A stretch of 64,000 nt of DNA. It comes from Branchiostoma floridae (Eukaryota > Chordata > Leptocardii > Amphioxiformes > Branchiostomatidae). The translations under genes and the position numbers were made by a program. The notes beneath the pieces were generated by a model, which ran no database searches, was not told the origin of the DNA, and was given only the letters and a program-made list of their open reading frames with translations. The first letter of the stretch is position 1. Every line of letters begins with the position of its first letter. Of the stretch, positions 1 through 13,000 are shown piece by piece. The DNA lies in contig NC_049995.1 of NCBI RefSeq assembly GCF_000003815.2, forward strand, positions 16,485,724 through 16,549,723, read 5' to 3'.

Positions 1-337
1 GTACAGGTCCAAATTACTACTACCAGTAACATAATGTATCTTTCTGACTTATTTTGTTACTAAATACATGTTATTTTAGCCACAAAGATAGAACTTCAGC
101 ACTGAAATCATAGGGATGTTGGTTTAGCATTTTTAATCTTTATTTTAGATCCTTTCAATCTCAAATGTATGTACATATGTGTTCGTTGCACGAAATAGCT
201 GAAGTCTAATAAAGGTTCTGCTGACTGGTAAGTCATATTTCAATATATTTCATATACTAGTAGACCAACAGAAAACTTTGTCAAATAAAGGTACAGGTAC
301 AGGTCAGGGCAAAAACCTAAACCTCTGTACCTGGACC

Positions 338-1651
338 TTAGGCCACACCAATTTAATTTCTTGGTTCACGGATTCGCTCGCTCCTATTTTAAAAAAAAAA
401 AAAAAAAATTACCACTCAGCAAATTTTCACCATTAATGAAGCCATTCAGCAACTTTCTGGTGTAGCAAATTGGCCTTTATCCCTATTCAGACCGGGGGGG
501 GGGGCTTTTGAGGCCCGCGCTCACTTCGATGTCCTATAACGCCAGAACGGCTTACGCTAGAGCCACCAAATTTGGTGAGTTTTCCTAAAATATTGTTGGC
601 AACAATTTTGCGAAGTTTGACAAATTTTTCATTTTTTCTTGTTGCCATGGCAACCGTTTGTTGACAGGCAGTTTTGCCAAAAATCACTATTTTTGGTTCT
701 AACTATGTATTTTTCACATTTATTTGCTATATTACTGCGATTTTGTTACATAAATAAAATCTTATATTATTCAGCATATCTTTCATAATTATATATACAT
801 AAATTATGCTAATTTGATGACGTCATCAGCCCAAAATCCAAGATGGCGGACCGAATGGCCAGATCAAGAATAACAAGCTAATTATCCCTTAAAATTTGTA
901 ACTACCTGGTATTTTTTCATCAAAAACCATCTAAATGAATGAATTTAGTCTATTTCCATTGCCGTTCGTGATTATTTGTTGCAAAAAAAGGATTTTAAAA
1001 AATTCAAGGTGGTGGATATAATATGGCGGAGCCCAACTCGTATCTTAGATGTGCATGACGTCATTTTATGACGTCATATTGACGTCATTGATGTTGCTAT
1101 TGGCAACGCAAGTCGTAATAAACATCATTATTCTGTTATCTGTACTTGTTGTTACATTTTTGCAGCATAACTTGAAGCTTTCTGAGAATACCCATTTTTC
1201 ATGGGTTTGGCCAATGTAATCAAATTGATGACGTCATAATTACGTCATCTTACGCCAACGTAACGTCAAACGTCACATACTTGTCAGATATTTTGTCGAA
1301 ATTCTGTCCTGAAAATTTGGTGGCCGTACGGTACGTCGTTTTAGAGTTATAGGACTTAGAAGTGGAGGGCCTCAAAAGCCCCCCCCCGGTCCAGGGATGA
1401 CCAAAAAAGCCCGGTCTGAATAGGGTTATATTATAAGCTCCTTAAAGTGTGGGTACAGGTGCTTTTACTGTACAATAATAGTGTTTTTGTACTTTTTTCA
1501 AGCTGAAAACTTTTTTCTTTGTGTTTTGGATTAGCCATTACCTTTACCCCAACCATTTTACAATTTTTATTTTTATGTTTATTTCGGCCTCTCGCTCCAT
1601 ATTTTTTATGAAAAAATCCGTGAACCAAGAAATTAAATTGGTGTGGCCTTA
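338..1651. mobile_element. Outer inverted-repeat DNA transposon (MITE) with TTA target duplication
   Basis: The element body 341-1648 begins GGCCACACCAATTTAATTTC and ends in its reverse complement; the inverted arms match over about 38 bp (341-378 against 1611-1648). Each end is flanked by TTA (338-340 and 1649-1651). Three-base TTA/TAA duplications are typical of PIF/Harbinger elements, so that assignment is likely but inferred. There is no transposase reading frame. It carries a second element nested inside it (481-1425). A related solitary terminus lies at 28403-28440. Confidence 0.75.
481..1425. mobile_element. Nested inverted-repeat element with G-tract termini
   Basis: The termini CCCTATTCAGACCGGG (481) and their reverse complement (ending 1425) continue inward through a run of 13 G on the left and 9 C on the right, then about 60 bp of imperfect inverted repeat (GGCTTTTGAGGCCC, CCTATAAC). 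The flanking TTAT on both sides may be a 4-bp target duplication. The interior is AT-rich with repeated GACGTCA-like motifs. No coding capacity was seen. It sits inside the 338-1651 element, so it inserted later. Confidence 0.65.
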
Positions 1652-1709
1652 AATTCATCTAGGTACAGTACTTTTCTACGTCAGGCTAAGTTCACTTCTT
1701 TCTTATCAG

Positions 1710-1808
1710 GAATTCAGCGACCTGGGCAGCAACATGAACATGACAATGATTGGAGAAAGGAATATGCTTGGGGAGGAAGAAGACATTGAAGAAAACGTTA
1801 CTGCTTGA
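1710..1808 (+). CDS. Last coding exon of an unidentified gene (5' part outside the window)
   Basis: A pyrimidine-rich acceptor (TTTCTTATCAG, ending 1709) opens a 32-codon frame ending TGA at 1808. The peptide starts EFSDLGSNMN and ends in an acidic stretch (GEEEDIEENVTA). Of the three possible frames this is the longest and has a plausible acidic C-terminus; one other gives a short Arg/His-rich peptide and the third stops after eight codons. No family is recognised from such a short tail. A poly(A) signal about 800 bp downstream supports a real 3' end. No convincing upstream exon was found in 1-1700, which is mostly transposon. Confidence 0.55.
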   Translation, partial: EFSDLGSNMNMTMIGERNMLGEEEDIEENVTA

Positions 1809-2640
1809 ATTGCAGCACTTCCCTTACTCGATTGATGGATGACCTTGAAAGAAGGATTGCAAAAGATTTTCTCACCACAACCCTCCTACACTTCAACTAG
1901 CCCTCCCAGTTTTATGCTGTAAGTTGTAGGTCCTCATGGCTTAAGGGTAGTAAAGCCATTTCATTGACAACGAAAAGCTAGCATGCTACATACTTGTTAC
2001 ATGTATACATCAGTGTTGAAAATGTAGATAGAAAAAAACACACTTGGTGTACACATGGTCAATGAATCCTTCATTAAACTCTTCATGGAAGGAAGCATTG
2101 TTGCTTAGATTGTAGCACTTTCCATAATCAATTGATAATTGGCCTCAAGATGACTTGAAGATTTCCTGTTACAGAACTACAACACACTCCAAGACAACTA
2201 GCCCTCAACCATATACTCAAATCAACACAGCTTTAAATTCACAAGGCTACAAAATAATTGAAGTACAGTATGTATAGTACAAATTGTTTAAACTATCTAT
2301 TGCAAACGTATGTTGTTTGTTTCCTGTTGGACACTTGTTTTCATGTTTTGTTTGTGTTGAAATGGAGCTAGTTAAGTATTTGAGTAATCTCTTTTTACAA
2401 TATCATCATAACTGTTCATTGTCACATGTGTGTCCTCTATGCTTCCACCATGTGTACTTGCAATTAGCATTCCGGCACAAACTTGCTTATAAATTTTCAC
2501 TATTAGACTGTAATATAAAATCGAAGACTTTTACAGATCTAAATTTTGTTTCTACATAATATTCTATACTCGCTTAGAGCCAAAGTGCAAAAGGAGCTAT
2601 TTCAATACACAAAAATAAAGCTGACTAGCCTTTTTTTCAT
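1809..2640 (+). other. 3' UTR of the first gene with poly(A) signal
   Basis: AT-rich non-coding sequence follows the stop at 1808. AATAAA at 2614-2619 is a good polyadenylation signal; cleavage would fall at about 2630-2640, right at the end of the oppositely oriented STAM transcript. The stretch holds no other gene. Confidence 0.5.
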
Positions 2641-4094
2641 TGTTGTTTATTCAATTTATCTTCTACACTTTCAACCAACATTCTTATAAAGCATCGCCGG
2701 ACCAACACACGGTCTCTTTAGACAACACAATAAATACAGTTTCAGGCATGCACTGTTCAGAAATGTCTACCTTTCTGAGAAGACAGACATTTAATATATA
2801 AACAACATATTTATTTATTATTGAAAGTGTCCTATAACTACAATTTACATATTTTCCTTGACCAGAACCATTTAGTTGAGATACAACTTGTGGGGTGGGG
2901 GTGGCAGGTGAGATTTTGGTCACAAGTTCTTGGGAAGAAATAAAAGTAATTGCCTATAGTAACATTCACTTTAAACAACTCCGGGGCTTCCCAACATTCG
3001 CCGTATTAACATCTTATTTCATATCAAGAAGTTATGCTGCTTTTGGAAATTGGATTGGAAAGCAAATGTAGTGTTTACTTCGCAAAAATCGGACAACTCT
3101 TGCTTTTTCAGCCACCCAAAATCTGACCAGAAATTAGATGTTACATGCATATGTTGGTGTACTAATTGTGCTAAATGTGGCTTAATCAAAGTTAAATAAC
3201 AGCATCATGCTTGTTTTTTTTCCTGAATGCAGTCTGATATAAAGGCAATAAGATATACATGTATGTATATATATATATTTACAGAGTTTAACAACAAAAA
3301 ACAAGTTTGTCAAGACCTAAGGAGCATTTAGAGATTTACAATGATGACATTATGTTTGATATAGCTTGTCAATACAATTCTCGGATAACACAAGTGTTAC
3401 TAGAACATAGATAGATGCTAACTCAATAGTACCAGCTAGTGGATTTTGTAGTCAATTCCCTTCCATTGGTAATAATTAGTAATTACTAAATTATTTGGTA
3501 ATTACATTGTATAAGGATTGACATGTTGACAGAAATTACAACATTGGTGCAAATAATCTGGGCAATTCATGTTCGAAACATGCAACATTAAATGTTTGAA
3601 TAGGATATGTCTCAAATACTCAAAATTTTGATTCGGGACAAAAAAGTCAAAATACTATAGAAGAAACGTTCTTATAATAAAACTGGTTAGGTTTGAAATA
3701 AAAGCATAGGATACAAAAAACAAAACAAAAATAACTACCATAGGCAATGTTGTATTGGTAAAACTCTTGGACTTTTTATCACATTATGGGATTAATTTTT
3801 CAAAACAATTTCAACAGATTTTATAAATTTTGGCAGTTTGTAGGTCAATTCTATACCAAAACAGTCCAAACCTTAAGTGACAATATCTTAAACAGTTTGA
3901 AACCTGCAGGGCCTTAGTTAATTTCACAGTAGGAAGGGAAAGAGGCATCCACAGTGGTTTAACTTTATGGGTTATGGTTTTATGAGTTCGCTGTGAGAGC
4001 TCAGATAAAACTAGCACAAATATTTTAGATTTACATTACTTGGAATCTAGTCAACGCGTTACCGGAAGGTCTTTTCCGCAGGTTTCCGGAAGGT
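2640..4094 (-). other. STAM: STAM 3' UTR and poly(A) signal
   Basis: This is non-coding sequence downstream of the STAM stop codon. On the plus strand TTTATT at 2646-2651 reads AATAAA on the minus strand, placing the STAM poly(A) site about 20 bp from the convergent one of the neighbouring gene. The UTR length (about 1.4 kb) is inferred from this signal. No other gene or repeat array was seen here. Confidence 0.45.
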
Positions 4095-7000
4095 CTATAA
4101 CAAAGGCTGGGAGGCAGTTGTTCCTATTGGCTGCTGAGGGTAGGTGGCCATTCCAGGCTGGTTCCCTACCCCCCCTGGAGGCATGACCCCCTGCATGGTT
4201 GTCATGGTTACAGGGGCTGCCATGGTAACAGGTGCTGCCATAGTGCTGGGGAAAGACAAGAACTGGTCAGCAACTTCAGAGAAGGAGGGTAAAGAATCTT
4301 GCTTAAAACCAACCACAGAATCCAATATCTTTCACTGCAATTGCTCAAAGCTTGGTGTAAAGATTATGTCTGCTTGTGAGGTTTGAACACACACACAACA
4401 CTACCAAAGACTGCACTTTCTGAAAATTCCAAGATCAAGACCTTGTTGAAAACAAGAAACAAAGTAATGATCTTGTTCTGTTTCTGTATCTGCATCTGTA
4501 TAGCTGGTATAGCTGTCCTTCAGCGTAACACACCAGCTTCTGTTACTGCATGTATAGATGGTATAACCACCCTTTGGCAATTAGCAAACCAGTATCTGTA
4601 TCTGTATCTGTATAGCCACAGTAAAATGTAAGTTACCTGTTGGGATAGCCCATCTGTTGTGAGGAGACAGGTTGCCCAGGTGCAGCCATGGTGCTGGGAA
4701 GGGTGGCCTGAACATGAGCCTGAGCCTGTACGGGGTGGGTGGGGAGCGTTGCTGTGCCTGACATGGACTGGGGAGGGCCCTGCACGGGATACCCACCGGC
4801 TGGACCACCAGCATAACCCTGGAGAAGAAGAAAAATGTGGTTTTAGAAACAATAGTAGAAGTAGATGAGTGTTGGTTCAGGTTCAGAGGAATTACTGTAA
4901 ACTTGTAAATGGGCGATACTCAAAACAATGGTCCATTTCTCTACAAAAGAAATGTGTTTGGGGGAGTATCCGATTCCCGCTGCCGTTTTAAACTACTCTT
5001 TGTGCTATAAACTAGCTTTGACTGTAGAAACTTGGAAGAAATGACCCTATAATCTATTCTACTCTTCACTTGCTATTTTCTCTGACCAGAAAATGCCAAT
5101 GGTACCNNNNNNNNNNNNNNNNNNNNNNNNNNNNNNNNNNNNNNNNNNNNNNNNNNNNNNNNNNNNNNNNNNNNNNNNNNNNNNNNNNNNNNNNNNNNNN
5201 NNNNNNCTAGGTCAGACCCCGAGATTCAAAACAAGTGGGTAGGCAGGCCCATGAGGGGGGCTGTGAGCGATCTGGGTGTGTGTGTGTGTGTGGGGGGGGT
5301 GTAGGCGGGTTTACACACCTGTGGAGGCATGGTGTTGTACTGAGAGAACTGAGGGGGGTATGCGGGCCCAGGAGGGGGGTTGTGAGCGAACTGAGGCATG
5401 TCCTTCATGAGCTTGTGGTACATGGACAGGGCCTCCATCAGCCGCTGGTTTAACGAAGTCAGCTCGATGTGTTTCCTGGGGAGGAAAGGGGCAAGTTTAA
5501 GCGAGGAAAAATTTCACCTTGTAATTTTCATTAATTGATCACAAACTGCTATTATTTTTGTTCGGCCTGGTTGCATTTTGACCCTGACCACGTGATTTGT
5601 CGTCAGTCGAGATCTCGTTGGCAAGCGGGTTGCACGGTTTCTTTTGCTCGTCCTTTCACCCACCACCACCCCCTTTCTCCACCAAGTAGTTTGAAGTTTA
5701 TGAAGGTTATTTTAGTTGTTTAAGTACTAGTAATGCTGTGTTTTCGTTGGAAAAGTTATGTGTGATTAAACCTTTCCCTTTTTTGGCCAAACCGTGTCCT
5801 TGTTTGAGTTTGTTTGATAATTTGAAACTTTGTATCATTTTTAATGCACATTTAGACAAATATGTTTTCGGGGGAAAGGGGGCAAATATAACTTCAGCAT
5901 AGTTTATTTGTTAGTTTGTTTGTTTGAACCTTTGTTTATTCATGAAAGCTCAAATCGGCATGTATGCCGCTTTTCATTGAGGTTATGAGGGACAAGGCAA
6001 GGGTCAAACAAAGTATGAGATATAGTTTACATCATTTAAAGTCCTTATGAGTCTTATAAGCGTATAACTCTATATAGTCTTTTTTTTTACATACATGGTA
6101 CAAAATATATAACACTGAAGGCTGCTACATGAGCCCTACTTTGCTACTTGAACATGAGCACACATTAAAAGCATAAATTTAAAATTTACAAGACTACACA
6201 GGAGGAGGACACCAGGGGTACATTTAAAGTGGATCATCCCCTTACCTGTCAATCTTCTCTAGCTCCTGGTCAATCAAAGGGCCCATCTGCTGGCATGCAT
6301 CTGTGGTGAAAAAATACCACACGATATTACTTAGCTTTGAAAACTGTACAAGCAAAAACTTTAAGGTAAAAATTGTACATTACTAGTAGTAGACTGAATC
6401 CTCACAATAACATGGATTTCAAGCATTCAACATGTACCACTAGTTTACCTTTATTCGTGGGGTAACCTATATCTGTTGTCTAAAAAAACAGCGTATCTAA
6501 GGATATCAAGTTGACGGACGGTGGTTTCAAGCTGCAATGCTGTGAAAATATTGCAATATGAAACTACCATTTGTCAACTTGATATCCGTAGATACCCTGT
6601 TTATAAAAATAATGGATATAGGTTACCCCACAAATGAAGGTGAACTAGCATTACACGTATCAAATCATTCCATGTAGCTATGGATCTATGTATGAAAGTC
6701 TTCTTCATGGCATAAGTTCTCGGTTTTTGCAGTCTGTATGTGTGCTTGCTGACATGACATGTCTTGTAACTGTGTTGCTGTGTGACAGGAGACAAGTGGC
6801 TGTAGAGAACTGCTGGTTGCTGTGTTGTGACTATCCTCTGGAACTGAGACAGGCTATTGCATGTACAAACAGCTAGCTCTAACAGTGAAGATGTGATGTT
6901 GAGAGAGCGGATAAGAGTTAGTTACCTTCAAAAGCCCGGAGGTGTGGAGGGTCCGTGGCATCATCCCCGGTCGGGTTGGCATTTTGGAGCATGGCTAATG

Positions 7001-10000
7001 TTTCATTCATCTTTTCCTAAACAAACACAAGAGAAACAAAGGCCTCAAATCTAAAATTCAAGGTTCATAACAAGCAAAGCATATAACAGATATCAGTCAT
7101 CTGAAAAATACTACTAATGGAACAGTTAGAATTTTATCAGAAGAGGAACTTTATGTGATCATTGCCAAGGATGAATCCAGTAGTGACATTTTATTTTCTA
7201 ATGGCATTGCAGGGTAAGGAGTGAACTACTATCCAGATGGCACCCACGCTAGGTCTTGCTAGATGCATGTTCTTACCTCATCTATCTCCACAGGCTCTGG
7301 CTCTGGTTCCACCGTGTTGACAGTCACCTCCTCATTAAACTGCACTGTCTTACCAGTCTTTACTACCACTGGGGGGATAATTAGGCAAACATTCAGACAT
7401 GGCATCATGCTTTCTGTTACTTCAGGTCTTTTAGTACTTAAGAAATTCAATCAGTTTTATAGGGATGGAATAGAACAGTTTGCATGACAAAAATGACAGA
7501 GAAAAACCAAACAATCACACATGGTACTTGCTGTTCTGATCCGTATGAAAAAGCTTGCCGACGAAATGTTCAAAATTATTCCGAAAACCAAGCATTAAGC
7601 TTTCTGTAACTTCACGTTTTCAGTACTTTAACTAGTTTAAGAAATTCAATTAGTTTTATAGGGTCCATCATGGAACAGAACAGGCTGCATGAAAAAGTTT
7701 ATATTGGCAAAAACAAACACTCATGGTTCTTCCTGTTTCAATCCATATTTTATCTAATCAACCTCAAAAAATGAAAAGCTTGCAGGTGAAATGTTCAAAA
7801 TCACTCCAAAAACCAAGCCAACCCAGACTGCAAGACTCACTGATCATCCAAAATCACCAAAGTTTCATCTCAACAAAATTATATTTCTGTGCTCTTTGGG
7901 TTTGAACGTTAAACATCCACGTACGAAATGTTTTGAGGCAATTTAATCCCTACAACAGTTACTGGATGAAAAATTGGATATTTACTTTTGGATGTTTTGA
8001 GTGATGATATCAAATGTCACTTAAAACATCCGAAAGTAAATATATGATTTTTATCCAGTTGTAGAGATTTAATTTCATTTAAAAACCCTCTTTATGTACT
8101 TCTCATGTTACAACTGCTGAGAAGGGCTTTCTAAACATATCCTCATGTATTTTTTTTGCAAACCAAATTAGATTTTGTTTTGATGACAGAGCTGTGATTT
8201 TGGATGATCCCTGGGACAAACCAACCTTTGGGAGAAGCGCCCTGAGCACCGGGTTGATCTAAGGTCATCAAAGACACAACAGTTACACATTGACCTTCAC
8301 ATTCGACCTTGAGAAATCCGAGATCCGTAATTACGACCCAATAAGACTGAGCTTGTCCTGTCTCACTCAAAAAATCTCTGTACTATCAAACAAAGTCACA
8401 TCACAACAAAAATACACAAATACACGTCACCACACGAGCACACTACTCTGTCACAAATACTGACATTGAAGCAAACATACAAAAAAAACTGTCTAAAATG
8501 ACCATTTTAGGGACTTGAAGAAGATTACAGTAGAGGGGTGGTCACTATACACAGTGCTTGGATAGGTGGGAAACACAATCTACTGGTAAGTAACCACCAG
8601 AAGTGTCCAAAATGGCAAGGCGGCTTCTTTTTTCTTCATGTGTGCCGCCCTCATTTAGTTGAGGGCTCAGGCACGGGTGTGAGTATCTTGAGTAACATCC
8701 TCTGAAGTGACCACTGGCTCAATACTTTTGATAGCTAATTACAAAACGATTGCTAACCACGAAAGGATTGAGCCTGTGGTCACTACAGAGGATGGTACAG
8801 TAACTGTAAATGCAGAAACTTTTCCGGTGGTTTGATGTTTGTGGCTTTTGCGGTGGCTGCTTCACCGCGAACATTTTTCCATGGCAGTAAGGGACTACAG
8901 TGCATGGTGCTGCCGCAAACTTAAAACCACCACAAAAAGTCTTTTTTCCGCTACCACGAAATTAAATCCCTGCGAACTTAAATGCATTTACAGTACTTAC
9001 GCTATAGGGTGTGAGGGAATTTCATCCGGGTATAGGGGACACAGGTGGCTTGTGGCTGCTGGTGGTTTATGCAGATGTGGTCAAGTAAAGGTTTGACTGC
9101 AATGTCTGAAGAAAGGAAATTGTTACAGTTATGAATGCCTTACCAGGCTCTGGGTCTGCGTTAAGGTCTGCTGTCACAAAGTTAGCCGGGAACAGTCCAA
9201 CCCCGCGGTACGTCTCTCCCTTCCACCAGTTGGGGTCACTAGGAAAAGGAACGAAGAATAAACAGTGACACACATTGTATCATACATGCACCATCATTAA
9301 TATTTTCCATGTCTACAAAAAGCTCCTGGCTTATGATTGTTTTATATCAAAGCACTTTTTATTGTATATGATGCTTTGAAGCAGTTGACAAAACAACAAA
9401 AGTGTAAATGTGTAATAGCAGCAATAGCTATAACATACGTATTAACCATAATTCAATTCAAACATAATCATGTAAAGGTGAAGTTACTAATAGGTTGATA
9501 ACACAAAGATAAAAATATAAGTCATTGATAAACCAGTATGTTTGTATAAACTCTCTTGAAATTATGAGTCATTGTTTTTTTTTTTAATTTTACAATCTTG
9601 ATACATCAGATTCTTCGGCCTAACCCATTTTTCAATATTTCAAGGGAGAACTGGCATGTTCATAACAAATTGAGTAATGAGTCGCTGATAAACTGGTAAC
9701 TTGATATCTTGATTACATGATTTGAGCTTCGAGTTATTGATAAACTAGTAAGTCAGTAACTAACTAACCTGTCATCAAGGACGCTGATGATTTCTCCAGC
9801 CTTGAAGGTCAACTCATTGTCCTCTGCGGCCTCAAAGTCATAGATAGCTCGGACCTTCCGTGTTTCGGGTTTGTGACTTGGCGACTCGGAGACCGGCGCA
9901 CGTACGGAAGGGTACAGACTGCTGGAGGATGGGCTGGATTGGGCCTCCTTTAGGGACAGCTCGATAGCTGGGGAAAACAGATATTGAGGAATTATTATGT

Positions 10001-13000
10001 TTTACCAAAGGAGAAACATATTGCTTTTCTGGGTTTTCGTTTTCTGGGAGAAAATAGAGAGAAATGCTTTGTCAATATTAATGTGAAATGTCAAAGAGTC
10101 GTCTGGAGGAACTTTATAGTGTCACCGGACGAATGACTGAACTGAACTGTAGGTATTTTACACAAAACACATTATACCTTCATGTTCTTTACTGTCTGTG
10201 TGATGATTCCATTCTCAGTCATACACCCTTTTAACTTTCTATGAAAACCATTGCATAAAACAATGTTGTTGTTTTTTTCAATAAAGAGAGCAGAAGTCTT
10301 GTCTATTTCTTATTGCTACTAAAATTGGGAGTGACGAAGGCAACAGTGATTGTTGAAAATTTGCTCCGCGTTTACCTTTGTGTTGGAAGATTGATTAGCA
10401 TTGTATTACAAAAATGGGGTTGGAATGACAAGAAAATTTCTGCCTTAAAGACATTGTGTAAAAAGATAAAAGTGTAAAGGAGTTTATCTTTGAGAATTTA
10501 AAGAAAAAGAAACAAGGATATCTATTCTATACCTTTCAAGATGTCGTCCTCTTCTTGCTGACTCTGGACCACATTAGGATCAGCACTGAAGGTCTTCGGC
10601 TGGGTACTGGCAGACTGGGGAGGGGAGGGGGTTTATCACATTACAATGACCATGTGTAGAGTGTTAGATTGCTTAGAATGGTTTAGTCCCCCCCCTCACC
10701 AATGGAACAGTCTACGCATGCGGACTGGGGCTGGGGAGGGGAGTCGAGTTGGAGGGATGACTCAGTAAATACACGTTTCTACACGTCTGTGTGTGAGCGT
10801 GTTTATTCCCAAGCATCAGTGGGATTGAAGCCAGGTTAACATAGCAGGGCTCGAAATACCACCTGCATATGCAGGTTGGTGCAGGTAAAATTGGAGCTCT
10901 GCAGGTATTTCTGGTGTCTACCTGCACCTAACCTGCACTGGTCCATGTACTGGGTTTTATACATAAATGTCATATGATGTAGGTGTATATGGATTGTTAT
11001 TAGCTGCATTGACTGTTACCACCTACAAAGTATAAAAGAAAATATAGCAAATAGTTCCTCAACAATTTATAGTATGATCCATACTTCCTAAATTCAGAGT
11101 GGTGCAGGTACAATTTGTCTGGTGCAGGTAATTTTCAATGTTACCTGCACCAGTGCAGGTATGCAGAAAAAAGTATTTCGAGCCCTGCATAGAGATGACC
11201 ACTTGTAAAATGTAACTACTACCTCCCTACAGACCAAACTTGACTTGAATGAGTAAACTTGCCATGGATACTAGGAAACTTCATTGAGCCTATTAGCTAA
11301 ATACATACATTGTAAGGAGCTAATCTTCCTGGACTTACAAAAATGTAGACATTCAAACTATTTCACAATGGAAGAAAACTACCACAAACCACCGTTTAGA
11401 TTGTATTAATGTTACATCTATGACTTTGTGTTTGGGGCACCACACCAGCACAAGTATTAACTATTATACTGTCTTGCAATACTAATTCTATTCAAATCAA
11501 ATCGCAAGAAGGGAAAGAGATCCCACCTTTCCGCTGGGGTCGGGAAAAGAGTGTCCCTCCGACTTGAGGCTGCTGTATAGGCTGGGGATCAGGCTCAACT
11601 GTGGGTCGTCAGCAAAGTCTGCTGCCCACTGTTGGACTAGATCCTTCAGCTTGTCACACACCTTCGGATGGGCCTGGAACCAGACATGTATGGTGAGGAG
11701 TTAAAACATTATTCTATCATAAAATGTAGTTCATACAGGCTTTTAGCCAGGCATGCGTCCAGGCGTCATTTGGATGCGCTGTTCCAAAAAAAAAATAAGA
11801 AATTGGACACACTAGACGCCCTTGCAGTGGGGAGCAGATCCTCTGAGTCTGACAAGCATGAAATTCTGATTGACCAGGGATGCTACTAGGGAACCAGACA
11901 TAAACAGTGAGAGTGGGTACCTTAAACATCAAGGGGTTTCTTTCATAAAATCTTGAGTAGACAGATTTGAAATAGTATGGTATTGCAGTTACATGAATAC
12001 TTTTTTTTAATATAGATTAAATGACGAAATTTCTATTCTTTTCTCAACTTGAATTTATTGTATACTATGTTGGGATGAGGGTCAGTAAAGGTTCTCTCAA
12101 ACAGTGAATTCTAAACAAATATACAGAACAAGCCTTTGAAAGCTACTGTACTTTGTCCTAGCACAAATGCTGATGTTTAAAAACTGCTGATCAGGCTTTT
12201 AGCTAGGATTTTATAATAGGGAGTCCAAACTTATTGGTGAGTCGCGGTAAGTGACTATTGTAGGGGGGTCCGGGAGCATCCACCTTCCATGGTGCAGTTG
12301 AGTTTTTGATGGTTTTAAGTTAAAACATTCTTAGGTATCCCAAGAGGCAAAATACTGATACAGATGTCACAGTAGAAGACTGTGACCACAAATGACCTGG
12401 TAGCATCCCTGGTCAATCAGAATTTTATGCTTGTCAGTAGATTTTCTCCCCAGTGCAAGAGCATCCAGAGTGTCAAATTTCTTGTTATTCTAAGAAGAGC
12501 GCATCTTCTGGACGCATTGACGTATGCCTGGCTAAAAGCCTGGCTGCGACATGTACTTGCCCAATCAGTATTTTTACTTCCCCGGAACAATCGGGCTAGT
12601 GAACTTGTTCAACCCAGTTGTTTTGTTGTCTCACCTTGCTGAGAATGGAGCGAACCTCGGCACAGAAGTCCCGCGAACAAACCTCCAGATGGAAAATCTT
12701 CCCACAGTTGTTTGCGCACGCACCGAGGAGCTGGAATGGTGGAGAGGATAAAAAGAAAAAAATCTAAACTTCACGACATAAAATTGATGGAGATGTATTT
12801 TCGCATCCTTGATACAACAGATTCAACAGCAAATATCAACAACAAGGGCTCACAGACAATGTCAATGAGTTCGGAGAACCAGCATGACAAAAAATATTCC
12901 ACATCTGTCCCCGAAATCTTTATAACATGACACTGTTGAAAATCTATTTTCATACGCTTAAAATGACAAGTTTAACAAGGAAAATTAACAACATGGGATC

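Noticed and set aside
150..231. Possible exon between TTTATTTTAG and CTG/GTAAGTC
   Set aside because: All three frames contain stops, so it cannot be an internal coding exon.
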